From: Bifidobacterium bombi DSM 19703
Lineage (GTDB): Bacteria; Actinomycetota; Actinomycetes; Actinomycetales; Bifidobacteriaceae
Length of the DNA: 64,000 nucleotides
Direction: 5' to 3'
Assembly (NCBI RefSeq): GCF_000737845.1
Contig: NZ_ATLK01000001.1
Location: 620,001 to 684,000 of the forward strand
The notes beneath the pieces were generated by a model that was not told the origin of the DNA, did no database searches, and was given only the letters and a program-made list of their open reading frames with translations. A program made the translations under genes and the position numbers. Shown one piece after another: positions 29,733 through 39,907 of the stretch (positions are counted from its first letter, which is position 1; every line of letters begins with the position of its first letter).

Positions 29733-31844
29733 CTATTTCTGAGCCTCGGTGATCTGCCTCAGCTCCTTTTTCAAGTCGCGGATCTCATCGCGCAGGCGTG
29801 CTGCCAACTCGAACTGAAGCTGTTCCGCCGCACTGTGCATCTGCTCGCTCATCTGGCGAATCAGGTCAGCGAGGTCTTGAGCAGGAAGGCCAGCGTTGAT
29901 GATGTCATCACGCCGTTTGAACAAATCCTCATCAGCCTGGGTCATAGCGATGCGCCTATCACTGCCGGCCTTTCTCTCATCCCTGTAGCCTCCGGCGAGA
30001 AGCGTCTGCGTATCCACATCCTCTTTAGCCAGCATATCGTTGACGTCACTGATTTTCTTGATAAGCGGCTTGGGATCGACTCCATGTTGCTCGTTGTAGG
30101 CGATCTGCTTGGCCCGTCGCCTATCGGTCTCGTCAATCGCCTTGCGCATGGCGTCGGTGATTTCATCGGCATACATGAGCACCGTCCCCTGCACATTCCT
30201 CGCCGCACGGCCAATGGTCTGGATGAGTGAACGGTAGGAACGCAGAAAACCCTCTTTGTCGGCATCAAGTATCGCCACCAGTGAAACCTCGGGGAGGTCC
30301 AGCCCCTCGCGAAGCAGATTGATGCCTACGATCACGTCAATCTTGCCTTCACGCAGTTCACGCAACAGCTCGACTCGACGCAAAGTGTCCACATCCGAAT
30401 GCAGGTATTCGACCTTGATGTCACGTTCCAAAAGATAATCGGTGAGGTCTTCCGCCATTTTCTTGGTCAGGGTGGTGACGAGCACACGTTCGTTTTTGGA
30501 CACACGATCCTTGATCTCACCAAGCAGATCGTCAATCTGTCCCTTCACGGGCCGCACCTCGATCTTGGGGTCAAGCAGCCCCGTCGGACGTATCACTTGA
30601 TCCACGACCCCATCGGAAAGCCCCAGCTCATAATCACCGGGCGTTGCGGAAAGATAGACCGTCTGCCCGACGCGCTCCTCAAACTCAGACCACTTCAACG
30701 GGCGGTTGTCCATCGCCGAAGGCAGGCGGAAACCATGCTCCACCAACGTACGTTTCCGACTCGCGTCACCTTCGTACATCGCACCGATCTGAGGAACGGT
30801 GACGTGTGATTCGTCGATGACAAGCAGAAAATCGTCAGGGAAGAAATCAAGAAGTGTGTGCGGCGCACTACCTGGCTGCCGACCATCGAAATGGAGTGAG
30901 TAGTTCTCGATACCGGAACAGGTTCCGACCTGCTCGATCATCTCGAGGTCGTAGGTGGTTCTCATGTCAAGCCGCTGCGCCTCAAGCTCCTTGCCCTGCT
31001 TACGCAACTGCGCCACGCGTGCCTCTTTCTCGGCCTTGATTGATCTGATCGCGCGTTCGGTACGCTCGGGTCCCGCGATGTAATGTGACGCCGGAAAAAT
31101 GTGGACGCTCGGCTCATGAGCGATGACATCGCCGGTAAGTGGGTGCAACGTCGATATCCGGTCAATCTCGTCCCCGAAGAATTCTATCCGGATGGCAAGC
31201 TCCTCATAGACGGGAATAATCTCCACGGTGTCACCACGAACCCGGAACGTGCCTCGAGTGAAGGCGATGTCATTGCGTTTGTATTGCATGGCTACGAATT
31301 TGCGCAATAGATCATCGCGGTTAATCTGGTCACCCTCATGCAACATCAACATCCTGCCCGCATATTCCTCCGGGGTTCCCAAGCCATAGATGCACGAGAC
31401 CGTGGCAACCACAACACAATCGGTGCGTGTCAGCAGATTGGCAGTGGCGGCGTGACGCAGACGCTCCACGTCATCGTTGATGTTCGAATCCTTTTCGATG
31501 TACGTATCGGTCTGCGGAATATACGCCTCCGGCTGGTAGTAGTCGTAGTATGAGACGAAATAGCTCACGGCATTGTCCGGCATGAGTTCACGGAATTCCG
31601 CGCACAACTGTGCGGCAAGCGTCTTGTTGGGCTCCAGAATCAATGTGGGCCTCTGCAGACGTTCAATCAGCCACGCGGTCGTCGCCGTCTTGCCAGTACC
31701 GGTCGCGCCCATAAGCACCACGTCGTTTTCACCGTTCTCGATACGAGTGGCGAGCTCGTCTATGGCCTGCGGCTGATCGCCGGCCGGCTTGTACGGTGAC
31801 TTCACTTTGAACGGCTTATACGTACGCTCAATATCGAATCCCAT
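29733..31844 (-). CDS. uvrB: Excinuclease ABC subunit B
   Basis: DNA-damage helicase-like subunit of nucleotide excision repair. Walker [15 protein letters not shown] near 43; the beta-hairpin region around [21 protein letters not shown] near 95; [14 protein letters not shown] near 337; helicase motif VI region [10 protein letters not shown] near 540; and a C-terminal UvrC-binding motif in [28 protein letters not shown]. The frame extends to 31910, but ATG 31844 ([14 protein letters not shown]) has CGGAGGAA upstream and gives the family N terminus. It lies downstream of coaE on the same strand. Confidence 0.98.
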   Translation of the reverse strand: MGFDIERTYKPFKVKSPYKPAGDQPQAIDELATRIENGENDVVLMGATGTGKTATTAWLIERLQRPTLILEPNKTLAAQLCAEFRELMPDNAVSYFVSYYDYYQPEAYIPQTDTYIEKDSNINDDVERLRHAATANLLTRTDCVVVATVSCIYGLGTPEEYAGRMLMLHEGDQINRDDLLRKFVAMQYKRNDIAFTRGTFRVRGDTVEIIPVYEELAIRIEFFGDEIDRISTLHPLTGDVIAHEPSVHIFPASHYIAGPERTERAIRSIKAEKEARVAQLRKQGKELEAQRLDMRTTYDLEMIEQVGTCSGIENYSLHFDGRQPGSAPHTLLDFFPDDFLLVIDESHVTVPQIGAMYEGDASRKRTLVEHGFRLPSAMDNRPLKWSEFEERVGQTVYLSATPGDYELGLSDGVVDQVIRPTGLLDPKIEVRPVKGQIDDLLGEIKDRVSKNERVLVTTLTKKMAEDLTDYLLERDIKVEYLHSDVDTLRRVELLRELREGKIDVIVGINLLREGLDLPEVSLVAILDADKEGFLRSYRSLIQTIGRAARNVQGTVLMYADEITDAMRKAIDETDRRRAKQIAYNEQHGVDPKPLIKKISDVNDMLAKEDVDTQTLLAGGYRDERKAGSDRRIAMTQADEDLFKRRDDIINAGLPAQDLADLIRQMSEQMHSAAEQLQFELAARLRDEIRDLKKELRQITEAQK

Positions 31845-32009
31845 ATTCCTCCGGATCTTCCTCATCAAAGTCTGCCTTACATACCGATGTTCACCACCGA
31901 CTGCTTGCAAAACCCGCTATGTCTAAGCGCCGGCCAAACCTCGGTCCAGGCGCATCGCCATGTCCGTTGCGCCGACGACATACGAAACACACATTTTCTG
32001 AAGCATATC

Positions 32010-32642
32010 CTAGCGTGTATCGTCGCGGTTGGCGACCCATTGCTCAACCAGCATATCAACACACTCGAACATTTGTTCGAGCGGTTTGGATCCGTCCACC
32101 ACGGCATCGGCTATACGCTCGCGTTCGGCTTGGGATGACTGATGCCGAATCCTGGCCCACGCCTGATCGGGACTCATTCCCCTGGATTCGACCATGCGCC
32201 GGACCCTTAGTTCCTCCGGCGCCTCCACCGTGATGACGTGGTCGAACGTAAACGGGATGTCGTCCAGGACTTCCGCCAGCAATGGGACGTCATGCAGGAT
32301 TACATACCCATTCCCCCGATGCTGAGAAAGCCAGTCTTTTTCATAGCGCTGCGCCAAATCAAATATAAACGGATGCTCGATGCCATCAAGCCGGCGCTTT
32401 GCATCGCGAGCAGCCCGATGACCGAACACAAGTTCTGATAGGGCTGAACGATCAAGGCTCCCGTCAGGCGTGAGCACATCCGGTCCGAACTCGTCCGTTA
32501 TCCTTTCCAACGCGACGGTGCCTGGTCGGACGACCTGGCGTGCCAACGAATCATAATCAATGACCAGCACGCCACGCTCACCCAAATGAGCCGCAACCGT
32601 GCTCTTACCCGCGGCGATGCCCCCAGTGAGCGCCAAGCGCAT
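32010..32642 (-). CDS. coaE: Dephospho-CoA kinase
   Basis: Phosphorylates dephospho-CoA in the last step of CoA synthesis. The 210 residues begin MRLALTGGIAAGKSTVA (P-loop), followed by DYDSLARQVV near 30, GIEHPFIF near 86 and DVPLLAE near 118. ATG start with GGGAGGTG upstream. Single-domain form. Located between rpsA and uvrB, the same arrangement as in mycobacteria. It may be read from its own promoter or by readthrough of the rpsA terminator just upstream. Confidence 0.95.
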   Translation of the reverse strand: MRLALTGGIAAGKSTVAAHLGERGVLVIDYDSLARQVVRPGTVALERITDEFGPDVLTPDGSLDRSALSELVFGHRAARDAKRRLDGIEHPFIFDLAQRYEKDWLSQHRGNGYVILHDVPLLAEVLDDIPFTFDHVITVEAPEELRVRRMVESRGMSPDQAWARIRHQSSQAERERIADAVVDGSKPLEQMFECVDMLVEQWVANRDDTR

Positions 32643-32666
32643 GATTCACCTCCCTTGCCAAGGCAA

Positions 32667-32695
32667 TGAAAAAGGCCGGCGCAACGCACCGGCCC
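32667..32695 (-). terminator. Terminator after rpsA
   Basis: On the minus strand GGCCGGTGC and GCGCCGGCC pair around a short loop and are followed by TTTTTC. It stands between the rpsA stop and the coaE start. Confidence 0.88.
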
Positions 32696-32723
32696 GTAAT
32701 CAAAACTGCTTCAGACAGCTACA

Positions 32724-34193
32724 TCACTTATTCTCGTTGATGAGCTTTTCGCGCAAAGCCGCCAACTGATCGGAATCAGCCAAAGTGCCTTCGGAATCTG
32801 AAGCGGAGGTGTAGTTCGTCTCCGCCGGCTCATGGGTTTCACCCTCGGCCTGTCCATCTTCCGCAGCCGACTGTTCGGCTTCTTCGTTCTGCTTAGCGAC
32901 GAAGGCCTTGTGCTCTTCCCAAAGCTGGTTGGCCGCTGCGTACTGGCTTTCCCACTCTTGACGCTGCTTCTCATACCCGGCCATCCATTCATTGGTCTGG
33001 GGGTCGAAGCCTTCAGGATACTTGTAGTTGCCCTCATCGTCATAATCGGCAGGCATGCCGTAAAGCGCCGGATCGAAGTCGTCGGAAAGGGAATCGTTGG
33101 CCTGCTTCAAGGACAGCGAAATACGACGACGATCGAGATCGACATCGATAACCTTGACGAAGATCTCCTCGCCCGGGTGCACGACGGTCTCCGGGTTGTC
33201 GACGTGGCGCGCCGCGAGCTCGGATATGTGGACCAAACCTTCGATACCATCCTCAACAGAGATGAACACACCGAACTGCACGATCTTCGTGACCTTGCCC
33301 TTGACGATCTGCCCAGGCACATGAGTGCGGGCGAAACGCTGCCAAGGATCCTCCTGGGTTGCCTTGAGCGACAAGGAGATACGTTCACGCTCAAGATCGA
33401 CGTCGAGCACCTCGACTGTGACCTTGTCTCCGACCTTGACGACGGCCGACGGGTGATCGATGTGCCTCCACGAGAGCTCGGACACGTGGATGAGTCCGTC
33501 CACACCGCCCAAATCGACGAATGCTCCGAAGTTGACGATCGAGGAAACGACACCCTCGCGAATCTGACCCTTCTTGAGCTGAGCCAAGAAGGTCTCGCGA
33601 ACCTCGGACTGAGTCTCTTCAAGATACTGGCGCCGTGAAAGAACCACATTGTTGCGGTTCTTATCGAGCTCCAAGATCTTCGCCTGAATCTTCTGTCCGA
33701 TGTAGGGGGACAGATCGCGCACACGGCGCATCTCGACCAACGAAGCCGGGAGGAATCCACGCAGGCCGATGTCGACGATAAGTCCACCCTTGACGGCCTC
33801 GATGACAGTGCCCTCGACGACCCCGTCCTCGTTCTTGATCTTCTCGATGTCATCCCAGGCACGCTCATACTGAGCACGCTTCTTCGACAGGATGAGACGG
33901 CCTTCCTTGTCTTCCTTCGTAACGACAAGAGCCTCGATTTCGTCGCCCAACTGGACGACCTCATCGGGATCGACTTCCTTCTTGATGGAAAGTTCGCGTG
34001 AAGGGATGACGCCCTCGGTCTTGTAACCGATGTCGAGCAGCACTTCGTCGTGATCTACCTTCACAACGGTGCCATGAACCAAATCACCATCATCGAAATT
34101 CTTGATGGTGGAGTCGACTGCCTTGATGAAGTCTTCTTCGGTGCCGATGTCATTGATCGCTACCTTGGCGACTTCGTTATTGTTTTCTGCCAT
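32724..34193 (-). CDS. rpsA: 30S ribosomal protein S1
   Basis: mRNA-binding ribosomal protein. The 489 residues hold four S1 RNA-binding repeats at about 37-105, 125-190, 210-278 and 295-365, seen from the recurring pattern GxVxxIVxFGAFVDLGGVDGLIHVSE. The two well-conserved copies read IVNFGAFVDLGGVDGLIHVSE-like and IVQFGVFISVEDGIEGLVHISE-like. An acidic Gln/Glu-rich C-terminal tail of about 100 residues follows. Four repeats is the actinobacterial form, against six in E. coli. ATG start; the leader has no strong Shine-Dalgarno, as is common for S1. Confidence 0.97.
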   Translation of the reverse strand: MAENNNEVAKVAINDIGTEEDFIKAVDSTIKNFDDGDLVHGTVVKVDHDEVLLDIGYKTEGVIPSRELSIKKEVDPDEVVQLGDEIEALVVTKEDKEGRLILSKKRAQYERAWDDIEKIKNEDGVVEGTVIEAVKGGLIVDIGLRGFLPASLVEMRRVRDLSPYIGQKIQAKILELDKNRNNVVLSRRQYLEETQSEVRETFLAQLKKGQIREGVVSSIVNFGAFVDLGGVDGLIHVSELSWRHIDHPSAVVKVGDKVTVEVLDVDLERERISLSLKATQEDPWQRFARTHVPGQIVKGKVTKIVQFGVFISVEDGIEGLVHISELAARHVDNPETVVHPGEEIFVKVIDVDLDRRRISLSLKQANDSLSDDFDPALYGMPADYDDEGNYKYPEGFDPQTNEWMAGYEKQRQEWESQYAAANQLWEEHKAFVAKQNEEAEQSAAEDGQAEGETHEPAETNYTSASDSEGTLADSDQLAALREKLINENK

Positions 34194-34388
34194 TAAACGT
34201 GGTTTCTTTTACTTGTTGTTGGATATGAATCTGTCTTAAGTTATAAATGCGTGCCTTAACACCACAGCACTGGTGCAAGTTTAACGTGAAGCATGGTCAA
34301 AGCGCCAAGCGGACCAGGTTCGTGTCGTCGGGAACGGATACACACCACGTCTACCGACTTGGCAGGGCGCGCTCACACCTTGTAAAAA

Positions 34389-35285
34389 TCACCTACCGGC
34401 CGTGCGTTCGGCCATCTCGACCACATTGGTCAACAACATGGCCCTGGTCATCGGCCCCACGCCCCCCGGATTCGGTGTATATGCGCCGCAACGCTCACGG
34501 CATGCCCTATCGATGTCACCGGTAATGTGGTATTTCCCGTCGCTTTCATCGAATACACGGGAAATGCCCACATCCACCAAAACGGCGCCGGGCTTCACGT
34601 CCTCAGGCCTTACTGAACCGGCAACGCCTGTAGCCGAGATGATGACATCAGCCTCGCGCATCGCCTCATGCACGTCGGCGGTTCCAGTATGGCACAGGTG
34701 CACCGTCGCGTTCACGTCTTTCGCCGTAAGGAGCAGCCCTACCGTTCTGCCCACGGTTATTCCCCTTCCCAGCACACAGACATCCCTGCCGTTGAGGTCC
34801 ATATCATAGCGGCGGAGCAAAACGATGATTCCTCGGGGCGTGCACGGCAAGGGGAACGCCGCCCTGTCGAACGCACCCGAACCTTGGGTGTTAAGTACCA
34901 GCTTCCCCAGATTATACGGATGCATTCCATCGGCATCTTTGGAGGGATTGATGTGCTCGATAATCTCCTTTTCGTCGATTCCCCGAGGAAGAGGCAGCTG
35001 GACGATATAGCCCGTGCATGAGGGGTCGGTGTTCAGATGTTCCACAGCTGATATGACATCGTCCTTGCTGGCATCCTGAGGCAGGCGCAACGCAATCGAT
35101 TCGATGCCCACTTGAGCGCAATCCCGGTGTTTGCCGGCCACATACTTCGCTGAAGCGGGATCGTCCCCTACCAGCAGCGTTCCAAGACCCACGGTCGCCC
35201 CTTGTTCCTTAAGCCGCGTCACACGGTCACGCAAATCATCCTTGATCTCCTGCGCCGCCAGCCTTCCATCAAGCACTTTCGGCAT
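34389..35285 (-). CDS. folD: Methylenetetrahydrofolate dehydrogenase / methenyltetrahydrofolate cyclohydrolase
   Basis: Bifunctional one-carbon enzyme that interconverts methylene- and formyl-tetrahydrofolate with NADP. About 298 residues from [15 protein letters not shown]. Motifs: [17 protein letters not shown] near 51 (catalytic Lys region), [12 protein letters not shown] near 92, [16 protein letters not shown] near 111, and [14 protein letters not shown] near 178 in the NADP site, where most homologues have GRS. The frame extends to 35423, but ATG 35285 has GGGGAGGG upstream and starts the conserved domain. It is divergent from the metal ABC transporter. Confidence 0.95.
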   Translation of the reverse strand: MPKVLDGRLAAQEIKDDLRDRVTRLKEQGATVGLGTLLVGDDPASAKYVAGKHRDCAQVGIESIALRLPQDASKDDVISAVEHLNTDPSCTGYIVQLPLPRGIDEKEIIEHINPSKDADGMHPYNLGKLVLNTQGSGAFDRAAFPLPCTPRGIIVLLRRYDMDLNGRDVCVLGRGITVGRTVGLLLTAKDVNATVHLCHTGTADVHEAMREADVIISATGVAGSVRPEDVKPGAVLVDVGISRVFDESDGKYHITGDIDRACRERCGAYTPNPGGVGPMTRAMLLTNVVEMAERTAGR

Positions 35286-35573
35286 TGCCCTCCCCTTCCT
35301 CATGTCGGTAAATCGTCTCGAACCGGCTTGCTGCAGTTTATCAACAGACCAGATCATTATCAAACCCGCACCGCACGCCGGCATCTTGCCTAAGACACCA
35401 CCGGCCTCAAAACGCTCTTCCACAGAACAAACGCCCCCTACAGCCGTCCTCCAGAGTACAGGTTACGATTGTTCATATTCAACGCCCATCCTCGGTCTGT
35501 GCGAAAAAGTGAAGGGCGAACGTGCATGCCACTGCATCGACGGTAAACACCCATGTGGAAAGACGATTGATAT

Positions 35574-36680
35574 ATGAACCGAATGATATCTAAACCGAAA
35601 CGAGCCATATTACGGGTTTCTGCGGCGCTGGCGTCGCTCGGACTGACGCTCGCCTCAGGTGCCTGCGCGGGGTTGAACGAGCAAAAGACCAGTCAGGGGG
35701 CGCATAGTCAGCAGTCCGGACCAATAGAGGTCGTGGCCTCCATCAATCAATGGGGATCGCTGGCTCAGGAGATCGGCGGCTCTGCTGTGCATGTGACTTC
35801 GATCGTCAATACGACTTCGGTCGATGCACATGATTTCGAACCCAAAACCACAGATATCGCGACCATTCAAAAAGCGCAGGTCGTGGTGACCAACGGTGCG
35901 GGTTATGACCAATGGGCCCAGAAAAGCATCACCAAGAATGCCACCAGCATCTCGGCAGCCGAAGCCATAGGAGCCAGCACAGGAGACAATCCCCACCTGT
36001 GGTTCTCCAAAGACGCTCGCAACGCAATGGCGACGGAACTGAAGGAAACGTTCTGCAGGAAGATGCCGGACAGCTCAGACGCGATCACGGCCAGATACAA
36101 CTCATGGCAGAAGAAGGAAAATGCCCTGGAGAAGTCCATGAAGCGATTCGCCAAGGAATATGACGACGCACCGTACGCGGCAACGGAATCCGTCGCCTAT
36201 TATCTGCTGGACGATCTAGGTCTCAAAGACAAGACACCCAAAGGATACGCCCGCTCGGCAGCGGCCGAGGGAGAACCGGCACCCGCCGATCTGCAGGCCT
36301 TCAAGGAGCTGATTTCCTCACGAAACGTCGATTTGCTGATCAACAACACCCAGGAAGCCTCCGACACGACCAACATCCTCACCGGCACGGCGGGGCGCAG
36401 CGAAGTCCCCGTGGTGGACGTCAGTGAGCAGATGCCCGAGGATGTGACGACTCTCACCGATTGGATGCAACGCCTACTTGAGGAAGTGCGCAAGGCACTG
36501 GGCGATTTCAAGGCATCCGAAGCCACTCACCGCAAAGTAGATACGAACCAGCGCCAGGACAATGCGGACAGTGGAGCCAATGGAACGACAAATCCCAATG
36601 CCGGCGATTCACATGGCACCGGCGATGCGAACAACGGCGGGGCACCTTCAAACGAAGGTCAACAAGACCCCGGCAAGTGA
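35574..36680 (+). CDS. Metal ABC transporter substrate-binding lipoprotein (zinc/manganese type)
   Basis: Cluster A-I solute-binding protein (ZnuA/TroA fold), 368 residues. A signal segment (about 11-28) ends in LASGAC with Cys31, a weak lipobox, so membrane anchoring is likely but not certain. Likely metal ligands are His86 in DAHDFEPKTTD and His141 in NPHLWFS; C-terminal partners near 260-300 (NTQEASDTTN, VDVSEQ) fit the fold. There is no His-rich loop, leaving zinc and manganese both possible. The last 40 residues are a low-complexity Asn/Gly tail. First gene of a three-gene transporter operon, with the ATPase 19 bases downstream. Confidence 0.88.
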   Translation: MNRMISKPKRAILRVSAALASLGLTLASGACAGLNEQKTSQGAHSQQSGPIEVVASINQWGSLAQEIGGSAVHVTSIVNTTSVDAHDFEPKTTDIATIQKAQVVVTNGAGYDQWAQKSITKNATSISAAEAIGASTGDNPHLWFSKDARNAMATELKETFCRKMPDSSDAITARYNSWQKKENALEKSMKRFAKEYDDAPYAATESVAYYLLDDLGLKDKTPKGYARSAAAEGEPAPADLQAFKELISSRNVDLLINNTQEASDTTNILTGTAGRSEVPVVDVSEQMPEDVTTLTDWMQRLLEEVRKALGDFKASEATHRKVDTNQRQDNADSGANGTTNPNAGDSHGTGDANNGGAPSNEGQQDPGK

Positions 36681-36699
36681 TGTGACGAGAAAGGTGAAC

Positions 36700-37611
36700 A
36701 TGTCAAAGGATACGGCTGCAATCGTCTTCCATGACGCCAGTGTCAGCCTTGCCGGACGTACCATTTGGAGCCGTGGGAATTTCGAAATCCCCACCGGTTC
36801 GGTGAGCGCGATCGTCGGTACCAACGGCGCAGGAAAGACCACGATGATGAAAGTGGAACTCGGTTTGATCCCCCTGAAGACGGGAACGGTGAAAGTGCTT
36901 GGCGCCGATGCGGGTACCCATAACAACCGCATCGGCTACGTTCCTCAGAACTACGCTGGTGACATCGACTCAAACCTGACCGCTGGTCAGTCCGTTCTTC
37001 TGGGTCTGAACGGAACGAGGTTCGGCATACACCCCATAACATCCAAACAACGAGAACGGGCCTACCAAGCCATGGAATTCACCGGGATGGCGGATAAGGT
37101 GGACGTCCCGCTCTCCGAATTGTCCGGCGGGATGCGCCAACGTGTGGCGATTGCACAGGCTCTTGTAGGGAAACCGGACCTACTCATGCTCGACGAGCCG
37201 CTTGCCAACCTCGATCTCGCATCCCAAAGGGAGACGGTTCATGTATTGGCTCGGCTCAACAGGGAATTCGGCATGACCATACAGGTGGTGGCGCACGATT
37301 TGAACATGCTGCTCCCCATCCTCAATGGAGCCGTGTACCTTCTCGACGGGCATCCCCATTACGCTCGGATGAATGAGGTGCTTGACGCGGATCTGCTCAC
37401 GCACCTGTACGGAACCACCGTCCAAGTGGTCACCACACCCCAGGGGGATATGTTCGTCACGCCCACTCCTGACGAACCTCAGGACACCACGCCCGATACC
37501 CACTCCCCGGCGGAGGCGGCTCGATTCCACAACCACGTACATGACGACCTGCGACGGGACAACACAAGCGACAGCTCAGGCCGAAACGGAACAGGAAGTA
37601 GCATTCAATGA
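36700..37611 (+). CDS. Metal ABC transporter ATP-binding protein
   Basis: Cytosolic ATPase of the metal importer, 303 residues. Walker A GTNGAGKT at 40-47, signature LSGGMRQRVAIAQAL near 140, Walker B LLMLDEPLANLD near 160, and a switch histidine in VVAHDLNMLL. The start is ATG 36700 with GAGAAAGGTG upstream; the frame runs further up inside the binding-protein gene. The C-terminal 50 residues beyond the ATPase core are Pro/Asp-rich and contain HNHVHDD, a possible metal-binding stretch. Its stop overlaps the permease start by four bases (ATGA). Confidence 0.92.
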   Translation: MSKDTAAIVFHDASVSLAGRTIWSRGNFEIPTGSVSAIVGTNGAGKTTMMKVELGLIPLKTGTVKVLGADAGTHNNRIGYVPQNYAGDIDSNLTAGQSVLLGLNGTRFGIHPITSKQRERAYQAMEFTGMADKVDVPLSELSGGMRQRVAIAQALVGKPDLLMLDEPLANLDLASQRETVHVLARLNREFGMTIQVVAHDLNMLLPILNGAVYLLDGHPHYARMNEVLDADLLTHLYGTTVQVVTTPQGDMFVTPTPDEPQDTTPDTHSPAEAARFHNHVHDDLRRDNTSDSSGRNGTGSSIQ

Positions 37612-38447
37612 GTTCACTTGAATCCCTCATACAGAGCAATTGGATTGACATCCTCTCGGCGCCGTTCATGCGTAACGCGTTCGCCGCCGGTCTGTGCATA
37701 GCCATAGCCGCCGGCGTTATGGGCTACTTCACCATTGCACGCAACTCCACGTTCGCAGCACATGCCCTGGCTCACATAGGTCTGCCTGGAGCCACCGGTG
37801 CGGTGCTGCTTGGCCTGCCGGTATCCTTGGGTTTGGGCGTATTCGCCTTGGGTGGGGCGCTTGTCATCGGTGCACTTGGCAAACGTGCTTCCCAACGCGA
37901 GATAGCCACGGGGACCGTGCTGGCCTTCGCCTCCGGACTTGGGCTCTTCTTTGCACGCCTTTCGAGCTCTGCGTCACAGCAGATGCAAGCCATACTGTTC
38001 GGATCCATACTGACGGTAACGGATGACCAGATCATAGGATTCGCGCTGTTTGACGTGGTGCTGTTAACACTCCTGTCCGTCATTTATCGACCATTGCTGT
38101 TCAGCTCCCTGGATGAGCAGGTGGCCCAGGCAAAAGGCGTGCCGGTCGGCCTCATGAATGTACTGTTCATGGCCATCATGGCAGGCGTCATCACCGTCGC
38201 GGTTCCGGCCGTAGGCACGTTGCTCATCTTCGCATTGGTAGTGACCCCGTCGGCAACAGCGAACATCATCACACATTCCCCGATGGCTTCCATGGTGTGC
38301 GCAAGCGTCATATGCCTCGTCTCCATCTGGGGTGGTCTGTTGCTTTCCGCGCTTTTCCCGGCACCTCCGAGCTTCATCATCGTAACGATATCGACGCTGC
38401 TGTGGCTGGTGGCGAAAGCAACGCACAAAGCGAGGCTGCACAGCTGA
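37608..38447 (+). CDS. Metal ABC transporter permease
   Basis: ABC-3 family membrane permease (ZnuB/TroB type), 279 residues with about eight hydrophobic segments. GAVLLGLPVSLGLGVFALGGALVIG lies near 63-88 and VPAVGTLLIFALVVTPSATA near 199-218, the conserved region facing the ATPase. Translationally coupled to the ATPase by an ATGA overlap. Together with the binding protein it makes a full importer. No linked Zur or MntR regulator is present in the window. Confidence 0.93.
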   Translation: MSSLESLIQSNWIDILSAPFMRNAFAAGLCIAIAAGVMGYFTIARNSTFAAHALAHIGLPGATGAVLLGLPVSLGLGVFALGGALVIGALGKRASQREIATGTVLAFASGLGLFFARLSSSASQQMQAILFGSILTVTDDQIIGFALFDVVLLTLLSVIYRPLLFSSLDEQVAQAKGVPVGLMNVLFMAIMAGVITVAVPAVGTLLIFALVVTPSATANIITHSPMASMVCASVICLVSIWGGLLLSALFPAPPSFIIVTISTLLWLVAKATHKARLHS

Positions 38448-38504
38448 CTTTTGTTGATCCCGTCATGTAAACGACATATCAAACCAAGTACGGTGTCTCA
38501 GCGT

Positions 38505-38526
38505 GCGTTCAACAGCTGTTGAACGC
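38505..38526. repeat. 22-bp perfect palindrome between convergent genes
   Basis: GCGTTCAACAG / CTGTTGAACGC with no loop, between the permease stop and the MFS transporter stop. No T-run follows on either strand, so it is not a normal intrinsic terminator. Confidence 0.6.
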
Positions 38527-38609
38527 CTCATGCCATACCCTTGGTGTCATTTCACAGGGACCAATAACATCCTTGTACGCCACCCCGAGCCAACCGCGGC
38601 ATAAGCGCC

Positions 38610-39836
38610 TCAGTGTTTGACTACACGCCGCAGTCGCTCATGCATGACTGCCATGACGACAAGAAGCACCCCAAGGAAAACGGGGTACCAGGCTATCGAT
38701 ATATGGTCGGCTATCAGACCGAAGACCGGTGGCATCAGCATCGATCCCGTGTATGCGCAGGCCATCTGCACCCCGACGATGGCTTGTGATTTATCGGCAC
38801 CGAAATACGCTGGTGTCGAATGAATGACACAAGGATAAATGGGGGCGCACCCTAGGCCTACCAGTACCAAACCTGTAATCACCGCTGCCTTGCCGGGAAT
38901 CGGCAACAGCAGTAGCACGACCCCGCAGGCAAGCACGATCTGGCCGATTCGAATCATCGTTGAATCGTCGAAGCGCATGGTCATGAAGCCGCTCAGGGCA
39001 CGGCCACCGGTAATGCCCAGATAAAACAGGCTTGCCAAGGATGCGGCAAGGGTTTTGTCTATATGCGAATGCAACACCATATAGCTGCTGGCCCAAAGTC
39101 CGGCCGTGGATTCCACTGCGCAATAGCAGAAGAACATGACCATGATTTCGACGGCGCCGCGCAAGGCAAACACCTGCCGCAAAGTCAACGGCTTACGCTT
39201 AGATCGCTCCTCCTGAGCGGCGTGACCACCTGAACCGTCGACTACGGCACCTCCGCCACTTGTCGAAGCACCCTTCGACGCCTCGTCCTTACGGCTCTTC
39301 CACAATGGCAGCGAAAATACGAGAATCACAGTGAGCAGTATCTGAAGAACAGCGATGATGCGGTAGCCAAGCTCCCAGCTATGCTGCTTCGAAAGAGCGA
39401 ACCCCATGATGTAGGGACCCACGGAGGCGCCTATCCCCCACATGCAGTGCAGCCAGCTCATGTGCCGGCTCGCATAGTGCACCGCAACATAGTTATTGAG
39501 CGCAGCATCCACGCCACCGGCGCCGAGACCATAGGGAACGGCAATGAGCAGCAGTATCCAGTAATTGGGGGCCAACGAGAAACCGAACAGCGCAAGCGCC
39601 GTCACACCGACGGATATGGCGGTCAATTTCCCGGCGCCGATGCGAAGCGTAAGTCGATCGGATAGCAGGGAAGAAACTATCGTCCCTGCGGAAATCGTCA
39701 TGGAGACGCCTCCCGCCCAGGAAAGCGGGACATGGAGTTGCGGCCCCATCGAAGGCCATGCCGCCCCCAAAAGTGAATCGGGCAACCCCAATGAGATGAA
39801 CGCCAGATAGATGACAGCCAAAAGCAGATTGGTCAC
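38610..39836 (-). CDS. Major facilitator superfamily transporter, probably sugar
   Basis: 408 residues with about twelve membrane segments in two halves, joined by a Gly/Ser-rich, basic-ended loop near 190-220. Features of the sugar/FucP-like MFS branch include ISLGLPDSLLGAAWPSM near 14 and GLGAGGVDAALNNYVA near 104. GTG start with CGGAGGG upstream. A LacI-type operator lies 50-71 bases before the start, which suggests induction by a carbohydrate. No LacI gene or glycosidase is adjacent, so the substrate is unknown. Confidence 0.85.
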   Translation of the reverse strand: MTNLLLAVIYLAFISLGLPDSLLGAAWPSMGPQLHVPLSWAGGVSMTISAGTIVSSLLSDRLTLRIGAGKLTAISVGVTALALFGFSLAPNYWILLLIAVPYGLGAGGVDAALNNYVAVHYASRHMSWLHCMWGIGASVGPYIMGFALSKQHSWELGYRIIAVLQILLTVILVFSLPLWKSRKDEASKGASTSGGGAVVDGSGGHAAQEERSKRKPLTLRQVFALRGAVEIMVMFFCYCAVESTAGLWASSYMVLHSHIDKTLAASLASLFYLGITGGRALSGFMTMRFDDSTMIRIGQIVLACGVVLLLLPIPGKAAVITGLVLVGLGCAPIYPCVIHSTPAYFGADKSQAIVGVQMACAYTGSMLMPPVFGLIADHISIAWYPVFLGVLLVVMAVMHERLRRVVKH

Positions 39837-39885
39837 GGTATGGATCCCTCCGGTTCTTGATGCCCGACTTCACGCATCGATATGA

Positions 39886-39907
39886 CATATGTAAACGCTT
39901 ACATATG
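39886..39907. promoter_or_regulatory. LacI-family operator upstream of the MFS transporter
   Basis: CATATGTAA-ACGC-TTACATATG: 9-bp arms with a CG centre, matching the AAnCGnTT core of LacI/GalR operators. A half-site ATGTAAACG recurs at 38465-38473 beyond the other end of the gene. Confidence 0.75.

Noticed and set aside
35450..35573. Possible Zur box before the metal transporter
   Set aside because: The AT-rich bases around 35467-35485 do not form a convincing palindrome of the known actinobacterial Zur type.
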